A stretch of 64,000 nt of DNA, from contig JAITYX010000012.1 in the NCBI GenBank assembly GCA_021018815.1, forward strand, positions 5,567,001 to 5,631,000, read 5' to 3'. Shown one piece after another: positions 23,192 to 35,383 of this stretch. The translations under genes were made by a program, and so were the position numbers. The notes under the pieces are model-generated. The model was not told where the DNA came from. It did not search any database and was given only the letters and a program-made list of their open reading frames with translations. The stretch comes from Talinum fruticosum (lineage: Eukaryota; Streptophyta; Magnoliopsida; Caryophyllales; Talinaceae). Each line of letters opens with the position of its first letter. The first letter of the stretch is position 1.

Positions 23192-24987
23192 TATAGAAAG
23201 TTGAATAAGAACACCGTGAAGAATAAGTATCCTTTACCTAGGATTGACGATCTATTTGATCAATTGCAAGGAATGATAGTACTCTTAAAAATTGATCTCC
23301 AATCAAGATATCATCAATCGAGGATTGAGCATGAAGATATTCTAAAACCGACATTCAGGAATTGTTATGGACATTATGAATTAATGGTCATGCCTTTTTG
23401 GTTAAAAGTCTGCTCCAACAGCTTTTATGGATCTAATGAACATATGTTTAGGCTATATTTGGACAAATGTGTTATTGTTTTCATCAATTATATTTTTGAT
23501 ATACTCCAAGATGGAGGAAGAACATGCTGAACATTTAAGGATTGTACTATAAACCTTTAGAACTCATAAATTATATATTATATTGTCAAAATGCAAATTC
23601 TAGTTGTCGCAAGTGATTTTTCTAGGGCATAATTTCTAAAGAAGAAATTAAAGTTGATCCACAAAAGGAAAAAGCGATTCTTGAGTGGCCTAGGCTGACT
23701 AATATTATTGTAGTTTGAAGTTTTCTTGGGATGGCTGGATATTATAGACGATTCTTGCGGGGTTTCTCAAGGATAGATTTGCCTCTCACCTGCCTTTTGA
23801 AGAAAAAAACAAAGTTTGAATGGGATGATAAACGTGAAACTACAGTTCGAAACTTAAGAAACAATTGACAACTACACCAGCTTTGGCCTTACCCGAGGAA
23901 GGTGGAAAGTTTATCATTTATAATGACGCATCTAGACGAGGAATAGGGTCCATATTAATGCAAAATGGAAAGGTCATAGCATATGCTTCTAGGCAATTAA
24001 AGTCATATGAGTAGGATTACTTTACTTATGATCTAGAACTAGCTACGGTAGTTTTTGCATTGAAAATGTGGAGATATTACCTTTATGGAAGTGTGTGAAA
24101 AATATTCACCGACCATAAAAGTCTCAAGTATATTTTCACCTAAAAGGAATTGAATATGCGATAATGAAGATGGTTAGAATTTCTAAAGGATTATGATATG
24201 AAAATACATTATCACCCAAAGAAGGCCAATGTCATGCCCGACACGATAAGCGGGAATACGCATCATAGCATGAATGCTTTAAGGGCTATTCATCCCAAGA
24301 TTGTAAGGGATTTACAAAGTATGGGAATCGAACTTGTGTTTCCCCAAGAAAAGAACACGATGTTATCTTGGTTCATTGTCCAACCTACACTTTTGGAGTC
24401 AATTTGACAAGCCGAATATGAGGATGATGAGATTGAAAGAATCAAAGGAAGCATGAAATAAGGGAAGGCCTTGGAATTTCATGAGCATGATTAAGGAATT
24501 ATAAGATTTTAAAACAGAGTATGTATGCGACAAAAGATTGAACTAAGAGAGAAAATATTAGCAGAGGCGGACAATACAAGGTATTTTCTTCATCCTAGGG
24601 GCACGACGATGTATAGGGATTTGAGACAAACATTCTGGTGGAACAACATGAAAAAGGACATAACCCAATTTGTGGATAAGTGCCTCACTTGCCAAAAAGT
24701 TAAAGCAGAACACCAACGCCCGGTTGTAGAATTGTGACCATTGGAAATCCCTACTTAGAAATGAGATTCGGTCTCTATGGATTTTATCATGGGTTTACCC
24801 CTTACAACATTGACAAAAAATGACATATGGGTGATTGTTGATAGGCTTACAAAATTAGTTTATTTCATATTGATACATGATTCTTCGGGAATTGATAAGT
24901 TATCACAAATATATGTTAGAGAAATCATACGTCTTCATGAGATACCCAAGGACATAATTTCGAATAGGGATTCAAGATTTTATACAT
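23192..24987 (+). pseudogene. Element 4: Ty3/gypsy pol fragment (RT, RNase H, integrase)
   Basis: The first codons read Y-R-K-L-N-K, then NKYPLPRIDDLFDQL, the middle of a gypsy RT. The catalytic FIDD box is degenerate (VFINYIF near 23485). RNase H follows at about 23890-24200 (NDASRRGIGSILMQ, then AYASRQLKSYE). The integrase zinc region lies at 24525-24737 with CLTCQK, and the core at 24777-24987 (IWVIVDRLTK, then SNRDSRF, where the usual SDRD aspartate is lost). Its 5' half is separated by element 1 and its 3' end by element 5. The domain order RT-RNase H-integrase marks Ty3/gypsy. It is dead by several stops and active-site changes. Confidence 0.88.
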
Positions 24988-26410
24988 TGAATGTTTTCTC
25001 TTGGAGAGGCTAAGTCACCCTAGAGGGGATGAAGAAGGGGATTAACGAGGTTGATGGAAGATTTTTGAGAAATTACAAATAATTTTGCACAAAACAGACT
25101 TAGAAATTAATTTTGAGTCTAGAATAAACTCATAAATAAGTCAAACACAGTGGAAACCCTCCCGGGGTAGAAAACCACGGACAATGCTAATCCAAGCACC
25201 AAGTGAAATCCACTATTTTGAATCCATAAAATAGAAGGACTGACTCTTTATAAAATTGCTCCCTTATACAATTCAATTACAAGTTTTTTTAAACTCGTAA
25301 ATTCCCTTATTTGATCTAGTACTTCGTAATCGAGATACCCTTTACGGTTAGGGACAAGCTGAGCTAAGTTAACCCTTACAGCTTAGTTAAGGGACTTACC
25401 GAGAGAACAGAAAGAGCGAAGTGATTACAAGACTTTCTCTTTACAACTCGGAAAGAAAGAATTACGTAATTGGAGTTATAAGCTGAAGATTGAGTAAATA
25501 TGCATTAAGTGAGTGTTTTTCAATGTGTTCAGCAATCTTCAAGTCTTGTAGAGTGGCTTCCATTTATACATAACAGGGCGGATTAGCCGTTGAAACTTGT
25601 TCCGGACCAGTGAGCTTCAATCACCATTGTAACGGCTAGTCCGAGTGATATAGAAAAGGATATGTTGTGATATGAAAGTTGTGTGGTGGTCCTTCGCTCA
25701 AAAAGTAGTCCAATGGGGTGGAAACAACCATTGGACTCAAAGTTGAATTCTACCGAATTTGGAAACAAATAACCCTAACATGGTGTCCGAGCTATGTCCG
25801 AAATGGTCGATTTACGTCTGCTGGTGCTTCACGGCTAGAAACAACTTGCTTTTGCTTTTCAAAATCAGATTAAAATTCTTTAATCAACCTACAAAAGAAA
25901 ATAAAAGTGGTACTCAAAGTATAAAAATACTTTAGTCCAAGATTAGGCAAAAATAATAATTAATTCAAAGTAATTAAGCACTTAATTATCTTCGACCTAA
26001 AATAATGGAATTTTCTGAGTCTAATATTCATTAGGTTCAAATTCCATCTTGAGTCAATCCTTTAAATGATCAAGTTAATAAGAATAAAGAATCAAAATAC
26101 ATAAACTTGATCAAGTAAATAATTTCATTGAATATGCTAACTTAGAAAGTGGAATTAATGCAGTAATTCATTTTCCCTTAGAATAGTAAGTGAGTGCTCA
26201 TAATATAAAGTGTTTGTGAAATTATTCACTCATACCATTGTTCCGAGTTAGTTCCGAGTGAGTCAAAAATCCGGTTAAGAGTGATATGCTTGATAGATGG
26301 TTTCTAAGTGGGTCGGAAAATAATGAAAACTTAGATATGAGTTTCTTAAAAGCTTAGAATGACTTGGAATCAAAACTATAGAGAGATAAAGTGTTATATC
26401 TAAGTCTTCA
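24988..26410 (-). repeat. Element 5 3' LTR
   Basis: This LTR is 1423 bp. On the plus strand it starts TGAATGTTTTCTC and ends AAGTCTTCA, i.e. TGAAGACTT...CA on the minus strand. It shares the caccctagaggggatg-type end and the tRNA-like CTGTAAGGG region with the LTRs of elements 1 and 2, but is shorter and more diverged. The bases just left of it (tacat, 24983-24987) are the predicted target duplication; its partner could not be found because the other end is lost. Confidence 0.85.
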
Positions 26411-27699
26411 ATCTCCCCTTTTTTATGAAAGGCATTCCGTAGTTAAGATAGAAACTAATCGGTTCGGAGAGTTAAGTTTTCATTGTATGTTGATCAAAGC
26501 AAGAAAAATAATAAAGAATACTCGAACATCCCAGACTTAGATCATATACAATTCAGAACATGCTTCTTGAAGTAAACAAAGCATACTTGTCACGAGAATA
26601 GTGAAAGATATAACAGAGTAAATACGAAATATGCTCGTAAATAGGAAAATTTCATTAATCAATCGAATCAATTATATAGAAAAACTTAAATGAACAGAGA
26701 AAGAAACTTGAGAAAAACTCCCCGAACCAAACATCTCTATTTTCTATCCTTCTTCTCCCCTAATGTATTTCAGCAAAAAATAACAAAAAGAGGGAGGAAA
26801 GAACAATTAAGTACAAAGATGTTGGACAAAACAAAACAAATTTTGAAATTCGAAGGAGGAGGAGCAGTTTGGCGAGAAGTAGAAGAGCGAGGATTGCGCC
26901 TACGCTCGTAGCCTTGATTAGAGATAGCTTGGCAATGAGGCAATAATAGAGGCGGATCGGGCGGTGGAATTATATGCATACGAGACATATGAAGAGCTGC
27001 CTCTACTTCTTCTTCTTCTTAGTCATGAGCAACTGCTACTCGTAGACTGTGGTTCCGAGGTAGGGGTCTTAGGCCGGCTTACATCGCCAGCCTCCTCTAA
27101 GGCGGACCGAGTGTGATATGAGGAGATCACCTTAGGTTCTTTGACGCCCTTACCCTTATATTGAACTCGCCTTAGTCTCCTCTTCTCCTTCTCTTTCAGC
27201 TTCTCCTTGTCCTTCTTCTGCGTCTTCGACTTCTTCGACTTAAACTTAGAAGAATTGAAGGACTCGTGAAGTTTGTACTTCTTCGCATTCCGAGTCCTTT
27301 CGCTGCCTTGGACCTTCTTTCTCGGAGGTGATGAACTAGCTGTTGTTGTTGCTGATTAACCTCCTCGAGCTCGGCTAGTTTTCTTCTAACGGCTAGTTCT
27401 TTTAACTATTTGCGTGATAGAGAGCGAAGAAAAGATTTTCAAAAATATTTCGATATTCTCCATTGATCTAGAGATGATCCTAGAATGTTGATGTCCATTT
27501 TTTCTCATAAACTGAGTCTGACTCGGTGATGTGTCCGAATGACTCGGAACACACTCGGAAAAATAATAACTCATAGGTCAATGTCATTCGATGTCAACTG
27601 ATCCATTTGTTATTCATTCAAAGCATATAAAAATCAATCGAGTATAATAACTTATGTATTAACTTAGATAATCATGCAATTAACATGCCAATTTCATTC
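26411..27699 (-). pseudogene. Element 5 envelope-like remnant and untranslated region
   Basis: Reading the minus strand, the post-pol spacer (with aactagccgttagaag) runs directly into the late coiled-coil segment of the envelope-like frame, an Arg/Lys-rich stretch near 27240-27350. The N-terminal conserved part seen in elements 1 and 2 is missing, so about 0.9-1 kb was deleted. The tail then reaches the polypurine tract at 26411-26422. No intact frame remains. Confidence 0.65.
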
Positions 27700-30684
27700 A
27701 TAATAAAGCAAAACTGATCTTTACTCGGAGGTTTAGTGAAAATATCAGCTAATTGAAATGTAGGAATAAACTCAAGTTCAATATCATCTTTCTCATAATG
27801 GTCTCTCGAAAATGATACCCGACCTCAATGTGTTTCGTTTTTTATTGTTGAACTGGATTCTTGGTGATGCTTATTGCACATTGATTGTCACACTTGATTC
27901 GGATAGATGTGAATGACAAACCTAGATCCTTCAAGTGTTGCTTGATCAAGAAAATCTGAGCACAACAAGCTCCAGTTGCAATGTACTCAGCCTCGGCAGT
28001 TGATAGAGCAACCGAGTTTTCATCTTTGAATGTCGGGAGATGAGTGATTGACCCAAAAATTGACATGCTCCTAATGTGCTCTTTTTATCAACTTTGTATC
28101 CAAGCATAGTCGAGCATCCGAGTATCCAATAAGGGTCATATTTGAGTCTTTCGAATACCGGAGACCAAGTGTCCGAATCTCTGCAAGATACCTAAAGATT
28201 CTCTTCACTACAGTAAGATGTGATTCCTTAGGATTAGCTTGAAATCTTGCACAAAGGCAAACATTAAACATGATATCCGGTCTACTAGATGTGAGATGAA
28301 GTAGAGATCCAATCATACCTCTATAAAGTTTCTAATCTACTGCTTTACCTTTCTCATCTCGTGTCTAGTTTTGTACTCGCTACTCATAGGTGTTGTTGCA
28401 TGCTTCACATCTCATAGCTTGTACTTCTTCAATAACTCCTTGGTGTAATTTGATTAATGAACAAAGATGTCATCCTTTTCTTGTTCGAATTGCAATCCAA
28501 GGAAGAAATTGAGTTCTCCTATCATACTCATTTAGAACTCCTGTCTCATTAACTCGGAAAACTCTTGACATAGAGTTTAATTAGTAGCTCCAATTATAAT
28601 ATCATCAACATAGATCTGAATGATAAGAAAATCATTCCCCTTGGTTTTTGTGAAAAGAGTTTTGTCAATGAGACCTCTTTTGAAGTCATTTTCAACGAAG
28701 AAACTGCTTAGTCTTTCATAACAAGCTCCGGGAGCTTGTTTTAGACCATATAAAGCCTTTTGAAATTTGAAAACATGATTTTGAAATTGAGAGTTTTCAA
28801 ATCTAGGGGTTGCTCAACATAAACTTCTTCTTAAATATAACCATTAAGAAATGCACACTTAACATCCATTTGATAAAACTTAATGTTCATGCTAGATGCA
28901 AATGCTAAGAGAACTCTGGTTGCCTCAATCCTAGCAACAGGTGCAAAGGTTTCACCACAATTACTTCCCTCTTCTTGGTTATATCCCCGAGTAACTAATC
29001 TGCCCTTATTTCCGACTACCAACCCTCCCTCATCCAGTTTGTTCTTGAAAACCCATTTAGTTCCTATTACTTGGGTGGTTAGAAGGTCGTTTGGTCGAGT
29101 CCGGACTTGGTTTCTTTGAAATTAATTTAATTCTTCTTGCATGACTCCGCCCATTCAAGTTCAAGTAAGGCTTCTAGTAGATTTTTAGGTTCAATTAATG
29201 AAATGAATGCTGAAAATGCACATGGATTTTGCAAAGAAGAACGAGTTCTTACCCCACTGTTGATATCATAAAGTATATTCTCAGGTGGGTGACTGGATGC
29301 GTATTTAAAAGCTCTATCTGTCCTTTAATTTACCAGGTTTGTTGGTTCAATGGTTTGATCTTCAGCTGGTTTAGTTTCTTGAACATTTTCAACTTGATCT
29401 TCGATGAGTCCGAGTTGGCCCTTGAACTTGCTTATTCCGAGTCGTCTCATTCCGAGTTGGCTCGTTCCGAGTTGCCTCGGTTCTTTTATTTTGACTCATT
29501 CTGAGTGCAGCTTCAACAATATCATCTTCATCTTTATTGAGTTTGAGATTTGAGAAAATGGATTCACTTATCTTGCCATTGTCAATCTCATCAAAGACAA
29601 CATGGATACTTTCTTCCACTTTGTTAGTTATCTTGTTAAAAACTCTATTAAGCTTTTCTATGAGATGAGTAACTCAAAAATATACCTTCATCCGACCTTA
29701 CATCAAACTTAGTCGGATGTTCCTTACCATTGTTATACACATAGCATTTACATCCAAATGGTTTGAAGTACGAGATATTGGGCTTCTTTCCCTTGTATAG
29801 CTCATAGGGTGTCTTCTTCAGAATGGTTCGATGAGGCATCTATTCGAGTGTATAATTTGCTTGTGTTGATCTGCCTAGGCCTAGAAATAGTAAGGTAGAT
29901 CATTTCCAATTATCATTGTCCTTTCTATTTCTTCAAGAGTTCTATTCTTTCTCTCCACTACTCCATTACGTTGAGGAGTTCTTGGTGCTGAGAAGTTGTG
30001 GGATATATCATTCTTGTCACAAAAGCTTGCAAATTCTAAGTAATTGAACTCCCTTCCATGGTCGGTTTGAATTCTTCTTATCCGAGTCTCATACTCCACT
30101 TGAATTTTCCTGCAGATCATAGTGAACTCTTTGAAGGCTTCATTCTTGTTCTATAGAAAACCCACCCAAGTAAGTCATAAATAATCATCAATAATAACTA
30201 GCACATATGATTTACCTCGTAAGCTTTTCACAGGAATTTCACCACGCAAATCCATTTGAATCAATTCAAGTACTTTGGATGTAGACACAATTTTGAGTGG
30301 TTTGAAAGATGATCGTACTTGCTTTCCTTTTGTACATGCCTCACAGATTTTATCTTTCTTAAATGCACAGTTAGGTAAACCCCTAATTAATGCATAAGAT
30401 GCAAACTTCTTGATGGTATGCATGCGAGATATGACCTTGTCTACGATGCCATGTCCATGAATCGTCATTCAAAGTTGCTTTTAAACATGATAAATTTTCA
30501 CTAGAATCGATAGAAGAATGGTATAGGTGTTACCCGACCTCGGACTCGAGAGCTTTATCTCTTTGGTGACCGCATCGAAGTGAAGTAGTTGGTCTAAGTG
30601 AATCTTACCTCTTGACCTTTGTCACATAACCGAGACATGCTCGGAAAGTTGTACTTGAGCCCTTTGACAAGGTACACTCGGACT
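27700..30684 (-). pseudogene. Element 5 pol remnant (RNase H, RT, integrase, GAG-pre-integrase)
   Basis: From 30684 downward the minus strand encodes VKGL and then the zinc segment with CEACTKGKQ (30330-30350). Integrase follows with QMDLRG near 30250, QTDHGREFNY near 30050 and NGVVERKNRTLEE near 29940. RT spans about 29120-28380 with a YVDD-type box (IYVDDII, near 28605), and RNase H about 28316-27720 (TAEAEYIATGACCAQ). Several frames are needed. It is the homologue of pol in elements 1 and 2 and is inactive as read. Confidence 0.88.
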
Positions 30685-31149
30685 AAAAGAAAGCAATAAA
30701 GAAAGAAAAAAAGAAAATAAAAGCCAAAAACTAAAAGATTACATTGGGCGAGGAGGAATTAAAAGCGATACATCATTTAAATCCACAATATGGAAAGCGG
30801 TAAATGAATCATAAAAATAATATAAACCGTTAGAAGGCTGAACAATTGCCCTTAGATTATCCCACCTTGCTAATATGGATCTCTACGCTGGATCTCCTTA
30901 TGCAACGGCGACAAATCAAAGAAAAAGGTCTTATTTTGTGAACTACATATGTAGGGAATAGGAAAGACCATTTGAATAAGTGCCCAGAGATTAGAATAAT
31001 TAAATATTCTTTAGCTCTTTGTATAGATTAAATGGCAATAAGTAGAGAAGTGATAAATGGTTGATAGTAATTTCGACGAGTAACGTTTAGGAATGAGTGC
31101 TCGGGTTAGCTTTCTGCAAGCATTACGCATAGGAGAAAGCCCTTTTTAG
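30685..31149. other. Unassigned AT-rich segment
   Basis: This lies between the truncated end of element 5 and the direct repeat at 31150. It opens with an A-rich tract (30685-30735) and has no convincing frame. It may be the outer part of the LTR-like repeat that follows, but no partner was found upstream of 34656. Confidence 0.4.
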
Positions 31150-31854
31150 AAAAATGAGAGCTAAGGCTCTCTCGTTTATAGGGAGAGACTTAGGCCACAA
31201 ATGACCTAGGGTTTGCATGCAGATTGTCGTCCAAAATAGCATAAACAAAACCGGGCTAATAAATCAAGAGATTGAACCGGATAGAACCCGACTTGCGGGC
31301 GCCGCCACCCGAGCTCTCCCGGGGTTTTGTGCCCTATCGTGTTTCCAAAGGATTCTCCAAGACAAAATGCAACGTTTCACTTAAAACTCGGGGTTGTAGC
31401 CACCGGGCATGATGTCGTTTTGAGGGAAAAAGCTCCTAGTCTCGTGTGGACTGTTTTGTGGAGCTTAAACGCAGACACTTTGATACTCGTGATCATGAAA
31501 TGCAACGCTTTAACCCCGTCTTTAGGTCTTCAACTCCTTATCCGATTGGACAAAAGCAAAATGCAGTATTCCGAGCTTGGAATTTCTCGGCACACAGCAC
31601 TAGACTCTATTGTCTTTGAAGGTGTGGCTTAGTTCTTGGATCGCCCAAAAGAAAGGGGGATTTGTGGATTGACCCAAGGCAAAAGGTTGTTTATTTAATG
31701 TTGGGGGTTCTTTGTGGTTTACTGGCTTATGTTCCACCATTTGAACACAATTTGAGATCCAAATCCTCAAACAAGACTCGGGATGTCATCATCGGGCCAA
31801 AGAATAAAATACGAAATTAAAGAGATAAGGGACAACACTTTTTAGGTGTCTACA
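31150..31854 (+). repeat. Direct repeat (LTR-like), left copy
   Basis: It matches 34656-35383 in order: gggagagactta/ctag, caaatgacctag, the stretch tgtttccaaaggattctccaag, ttgtccgattggac-like words, caaaagaaagggggatttgt, and the end ttaggtgtctacag. The start is approximate because similarity fades upstream. Confidence 0.75.
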
Positions 31855-32620
31855 GTTATCCCCGCTTTGACCAAGTCTAAAAAGACGAAGGGTCAAAGTA
31901 GACACTAAAGGTTACTTACTTGATTTTTGATATTAGGTATTGTGTGATGCTTGGAATTGGTTGTAATCGAACCTGAACTCCAAAATGGGGGCTGGACTTG
32001 ATCGCCTTGCATGCGTTCGAAGTTCGGTAAGAGTATCCTAAGCTTGGCTTGGTCAAAGCCTCGAAGCTTGGTATATTTTGATGCTGAAACTTCGATTGTT
32101 CTTTGATCCGAAGCTTGGCTAAATGATCTACTATACTAACACACTTATTAGTGTATAATCAAATTGATGAAAGGTCAATGTTTTACCTGAATAATTCAAT
32201 GAAAACAGATTGAAAATCTAATTCGAAAAAGTTGGTTGGTGGGCTCGAAAACTCCCACTTGCATGCACAAGATGCCAAAGAGCCACATGCCACAATTGAT
32301 GGGACTCTACAAGTTAGGTGGACAGGCTAGAGCTACAAAGTTGTCGCCGATGGGACATCACGGCACTGGTGACCGGCGTCGACCAGCCTTTTAGCAAGTG
32401 TGGCCCCGGTGTACTCTGTCGAATTCCCTTGGTCTCCCATTACTTGCTTGACCCTTGTCTTATATGGTTGGCTGCATTGACCTAATTTGCCTATAAAAAG
32501 GGGTACTTGGTGTGTCCATTTCGCACACGTACTCCTCTTCTTGCTCTTGTTTTCCCCTTGTGCTCTCTTACTTTGCTTCTCCTTGAAAACTTGTTGGTTT
32601 CCAAAAATCTTCTCTTTAAA

Positions 32621-33700
32621 ATGTCTAGAAGAAAATCTCATCCTGCCGGAAGGTCGAGAGTTGAAAAACTCATCCAAGATAACTACCTCAAGTGGGAATG
32701 GCATCTATAGAATGAGTGGAACCCAAATGACCTCTTGGTGGAGGCTGAGAGTCGTGCTTCTTCCCTTTCCATCATTCCTTCGGAAGCTAGTTGGCTTAAG
32801 TTTCTTCCTTTACTTAGTGAGAATAGCTCTTCAACTAAAAAAAAAATCTTGTTGGATTTTTGTCTTGTAGAAAGGCTCAATTCGAGTAGTGGAGCTATCC
32901 CTAAATTCATGGAGACATGCAAGAGGATGAACTTTCCTCTAGAAGATGTCATGTATAGTGTCGGGGTTTGGTCCTCTTTATTTTACTTTGAACCACCTTA
33001 TTGATAAAAGGGAGACGGATCCCATTAGGGCCATTAGTGAGCGTTTTGGGACACTACCAACACTTTTCACCTTCCCTTCGGGAAATGACCACAACGCCTT
33101 TTGATTTTGCTGTTTTATCCGGTTTGGGTTTCTCGGAAGAAACTCTAGCCTATGACCGGAACTTGTATACAAACCGGGACTATCTTCGTCACCTCTTTGG
33201 CCCCGTGGCTGATAGGTTTTCCCATGATAATTTCTTCAAGTATTCTGTCCTTTTTAGCCCTTTGAGTATGTTAGGTTTTGGCCTCAACACTCACCTCAAC
33301 AAAGTCCGAATCGTGCTTTCTCTTCTCTTGAGTACGATTCTTTTCTCTCGATCGGAATGCTAAAGCTCATGTTCACTATTTGGTGAACTTAGCGGATCTT
33401 GACAAAATAAAGGAGCTCAACCGGAGTGCTCCTACATATACTTGCCTCATTAGGGGCCTCCGTGCCGATGTGCGAGAACATAAAATCGGAGCTAGATTCA
33501 ACCAATTATTTACCACTAAATGGCTTGTGAAAGATTATTGAGGTATGCTCAAATTCTCTTTTTCTCCAAAACATTTTTCATCTCGTGTGGATAAAAAGTG
33601 TACTTGATTTATAAATTGCAGCCATGGTTGTATGAATATTTCCCGCATCTTTCACCTAGTTCAACAAATCGTCCTGTATTTTTGGCCTCCGTATCGTGGG
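32621..33700 (+). pseudogene. Plant-mobile-domain-like gene remnant, copy 1, with intron
   Basis: The ATG at 32621 reads MSRRKSHPAGRSRVEKL. A stop follows near 32708, then an open stretch to 33004 (ending FYFEPPY). After a short break, 33010-33360 contains FDFAVLSGLGFSEE, which resembles the plant mobile domain (aminotransferase-like) signature in which a short Phe-x-Leu-Pro hydrophobic strand precedes a LxGL motif. A later segment (33380-33540) reads LVNLADLDKIKELNRS. A probable intron (gtatgctc at about 33542 to ttgcag ending near 33621) separates this from PWLYEYFPHLSP. Copy 2 has the same intron position. Function in transposons is unknown. Confidence 0.6.
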
Positions 33701-34655
33701 TTAAGGTCTATCTTTAACGTCGTAATATTCATGGGATAGACTTCTTGAGATCAGCCCTCAACCGTGTGACCTCGGTATGCCTCTTTAATCTCAAAATTTG
33801 CCTTAAAATATGCTTTGGAGACATTTTATCACTTTGTTTAGCTTTCTCTCTTGCCTACGGCCTGTGGCACTACCCGTGGGCCTGCCTGTGGTGGACTCCA
33901 GCCTTGATTATGCATTGTTTTTCATCCGTTTTCTTGCTACCTTTCATTCTTGCTAGCTTATTTCTTGACAATATTTGAATGTACGCTAACTTTCATCCTT
34001 GGGCCCAAATCCAACTCCCTCCAAGTGTCATTGTCGGAATTGAGTGAAAGGAGGATCTTATTTGAAGGTACTTTTGGATTTTGTTGGTACCTTGGGGAGA
34101 GGGTCACACCTCAAATTCGGGTCAACACGTGGCCTCCGTTTGTTCCGATTGATCCGCCTCTCACCATGTTCTACTTTTGCTCCCTTCATCCAAATGAGCA
34201 AGCGATTGCTATTGTAGGGTATCCTTTTACCTCATTTCTAAATTTGAACACATAATATACCAACCATGCGGCACTAGTCATGACCCAACTAGTAAACTCT
34301 TTCCTTATCATAGTTGAATTTATCGCGTGGAAATTAACTTCATCTTTTGGCAGCTCACACCGACGGACATCCATATCCCAAGCCTTGATATAGATGTTAC
34401 TCTTCCTGGATAATCCCCTCATTACGTAAGGATTCCTGAAATTCGAAAGAAGAATGTGTTGGGCATCCTTTCCCTAGGAATTAGCGAGGGGTAAGAATTT
34501 CATACTCTTCACTTCTAGTTGTATGCTAAAATTATATTCGACTAACACGAAAATAGTGTGACCAAGAACAATCCCAAACTATGTCCATCAATCTTCGATC
34601 TGCTCTCCGAGGAATCCAAAACTTCCTTACTCGGGCGATCCTTCCCTACCTTCCG
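33701..34655. other. Interior downstream of the mobile-domain-like remnant
   Basis: Short open stretches (for example at 33950-34255, plus) follow the remnant, including RVTPQIRVNTWPPFVPIDPP, which could be the C-terminal part of the same captured gene after further introns. No conserved domain could be named. Confidence 0.4.
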
Positions 34656-35383
34656 AGGAATGAATGTCAAGGCACTCTATTTATAAGGAGAGACCTAGGT
34701 CACAAATGACCTAGATTTTGCATGCAGCCTGTCGTTCAAAACAAGCATAAACAAAATCGGGCCAATAAATCAAGAGATTGAATCGGATAGAAAGGATAAA
34801 ACCAGATAGAACCCGGCTTGCGGCGCTGGCCACCCGGACACTCTTAAGGTTTCGTGCCCTACTCGTGTTTCCAAAGGATTCTCCAAGCCAAAATGCAGCG
34901 ATTCACTTAAAATTTTGGGGTTGCAGCGCCGGCCATGATGTTGTTTTGAGAGGGGAAAGCTCCTAGTCTCATGTGGACTATTTTGTGGAGCTTAAATGCA
35001 GCACTTTCATGCTCGTGATCATGAAATGCAACACTTTAACGCCGTCTTCATATCTTTAGCTCCTTGTCCGATTGGACAAAAGCAAAATGCAGTATTCTAA
35101 GCTTGGAATTTCCAGGCATACAACCCTGGACTCTGTTGTCTCCGAAGGCTTGGCGCGGTTCTTGGATCACCCAAAAGAAAGGGGGATTTGTAGACCGACC
35201 CAAGGTAAAAGGTTGTTTATTTGATGTTGGGGTTCTTTGTGGTTTACTCGGCTTATGTCGCATCATTCTAACAGAGTCCAAGATCTAAATCCTCAAATAG
35301 AACTCGAGATTTTCATCATCGTGCCAACGAGAATAAAATACGGAATTAAAGAGATAAGGGACGACATTTTTTAGGTGTCTACA
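34656..35383 (+). repeat. Direct repeat (LTR-like), right copy
   Basis: It pairs with 31150-31854 and ends TAGGTGTCTACA at 35383. Small insertions and deletions and scattered substitutions separate the copies, more than in elements 2 or 3, so the pair is older. Confidence 0.75.

Larger units (their letters stand above)
24988..30684 (-). mobile_element. Element 5: truncated, internally deleted Sirevirus-type copia element
   Basis: This is a minus-strand copy of the element 1/2 family inserted in the element 4 integrase. It retains a 3' LTR (24988-26410), a polypurine tract (26411-26422, minus), a reduced envelope-like remnant (26700-27360) and pol (27700-30684). The pol frame stops abruptly within the sequence for VYLVKGL upstream of the GAG-pre-integrase. 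Protease, gag and the 5' LTR are absent, so the 5' part was deleted or displaced. Confidence 0.85.
31150..35383 (+). mobile_element. LTR-like element carrying a plant-mobile-domain-like gene
   Basis: Two long direct repeats (about 31150-31854 and 34656-35383) flank an interior that holds a broken plant-mobile-domain-like gene (32621-33700). Both repeats end TTAGGTGTCTACA, as an LTR would. The left outer boundary, the target duplication and a classical primer-binding site are not resolved. No reverse transcriptase or integrase is seen, so if this is a retrotransposon it is non-autonomous. A recombined DNA-transposon arrangement is the alternative. Confidence 0.55.
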
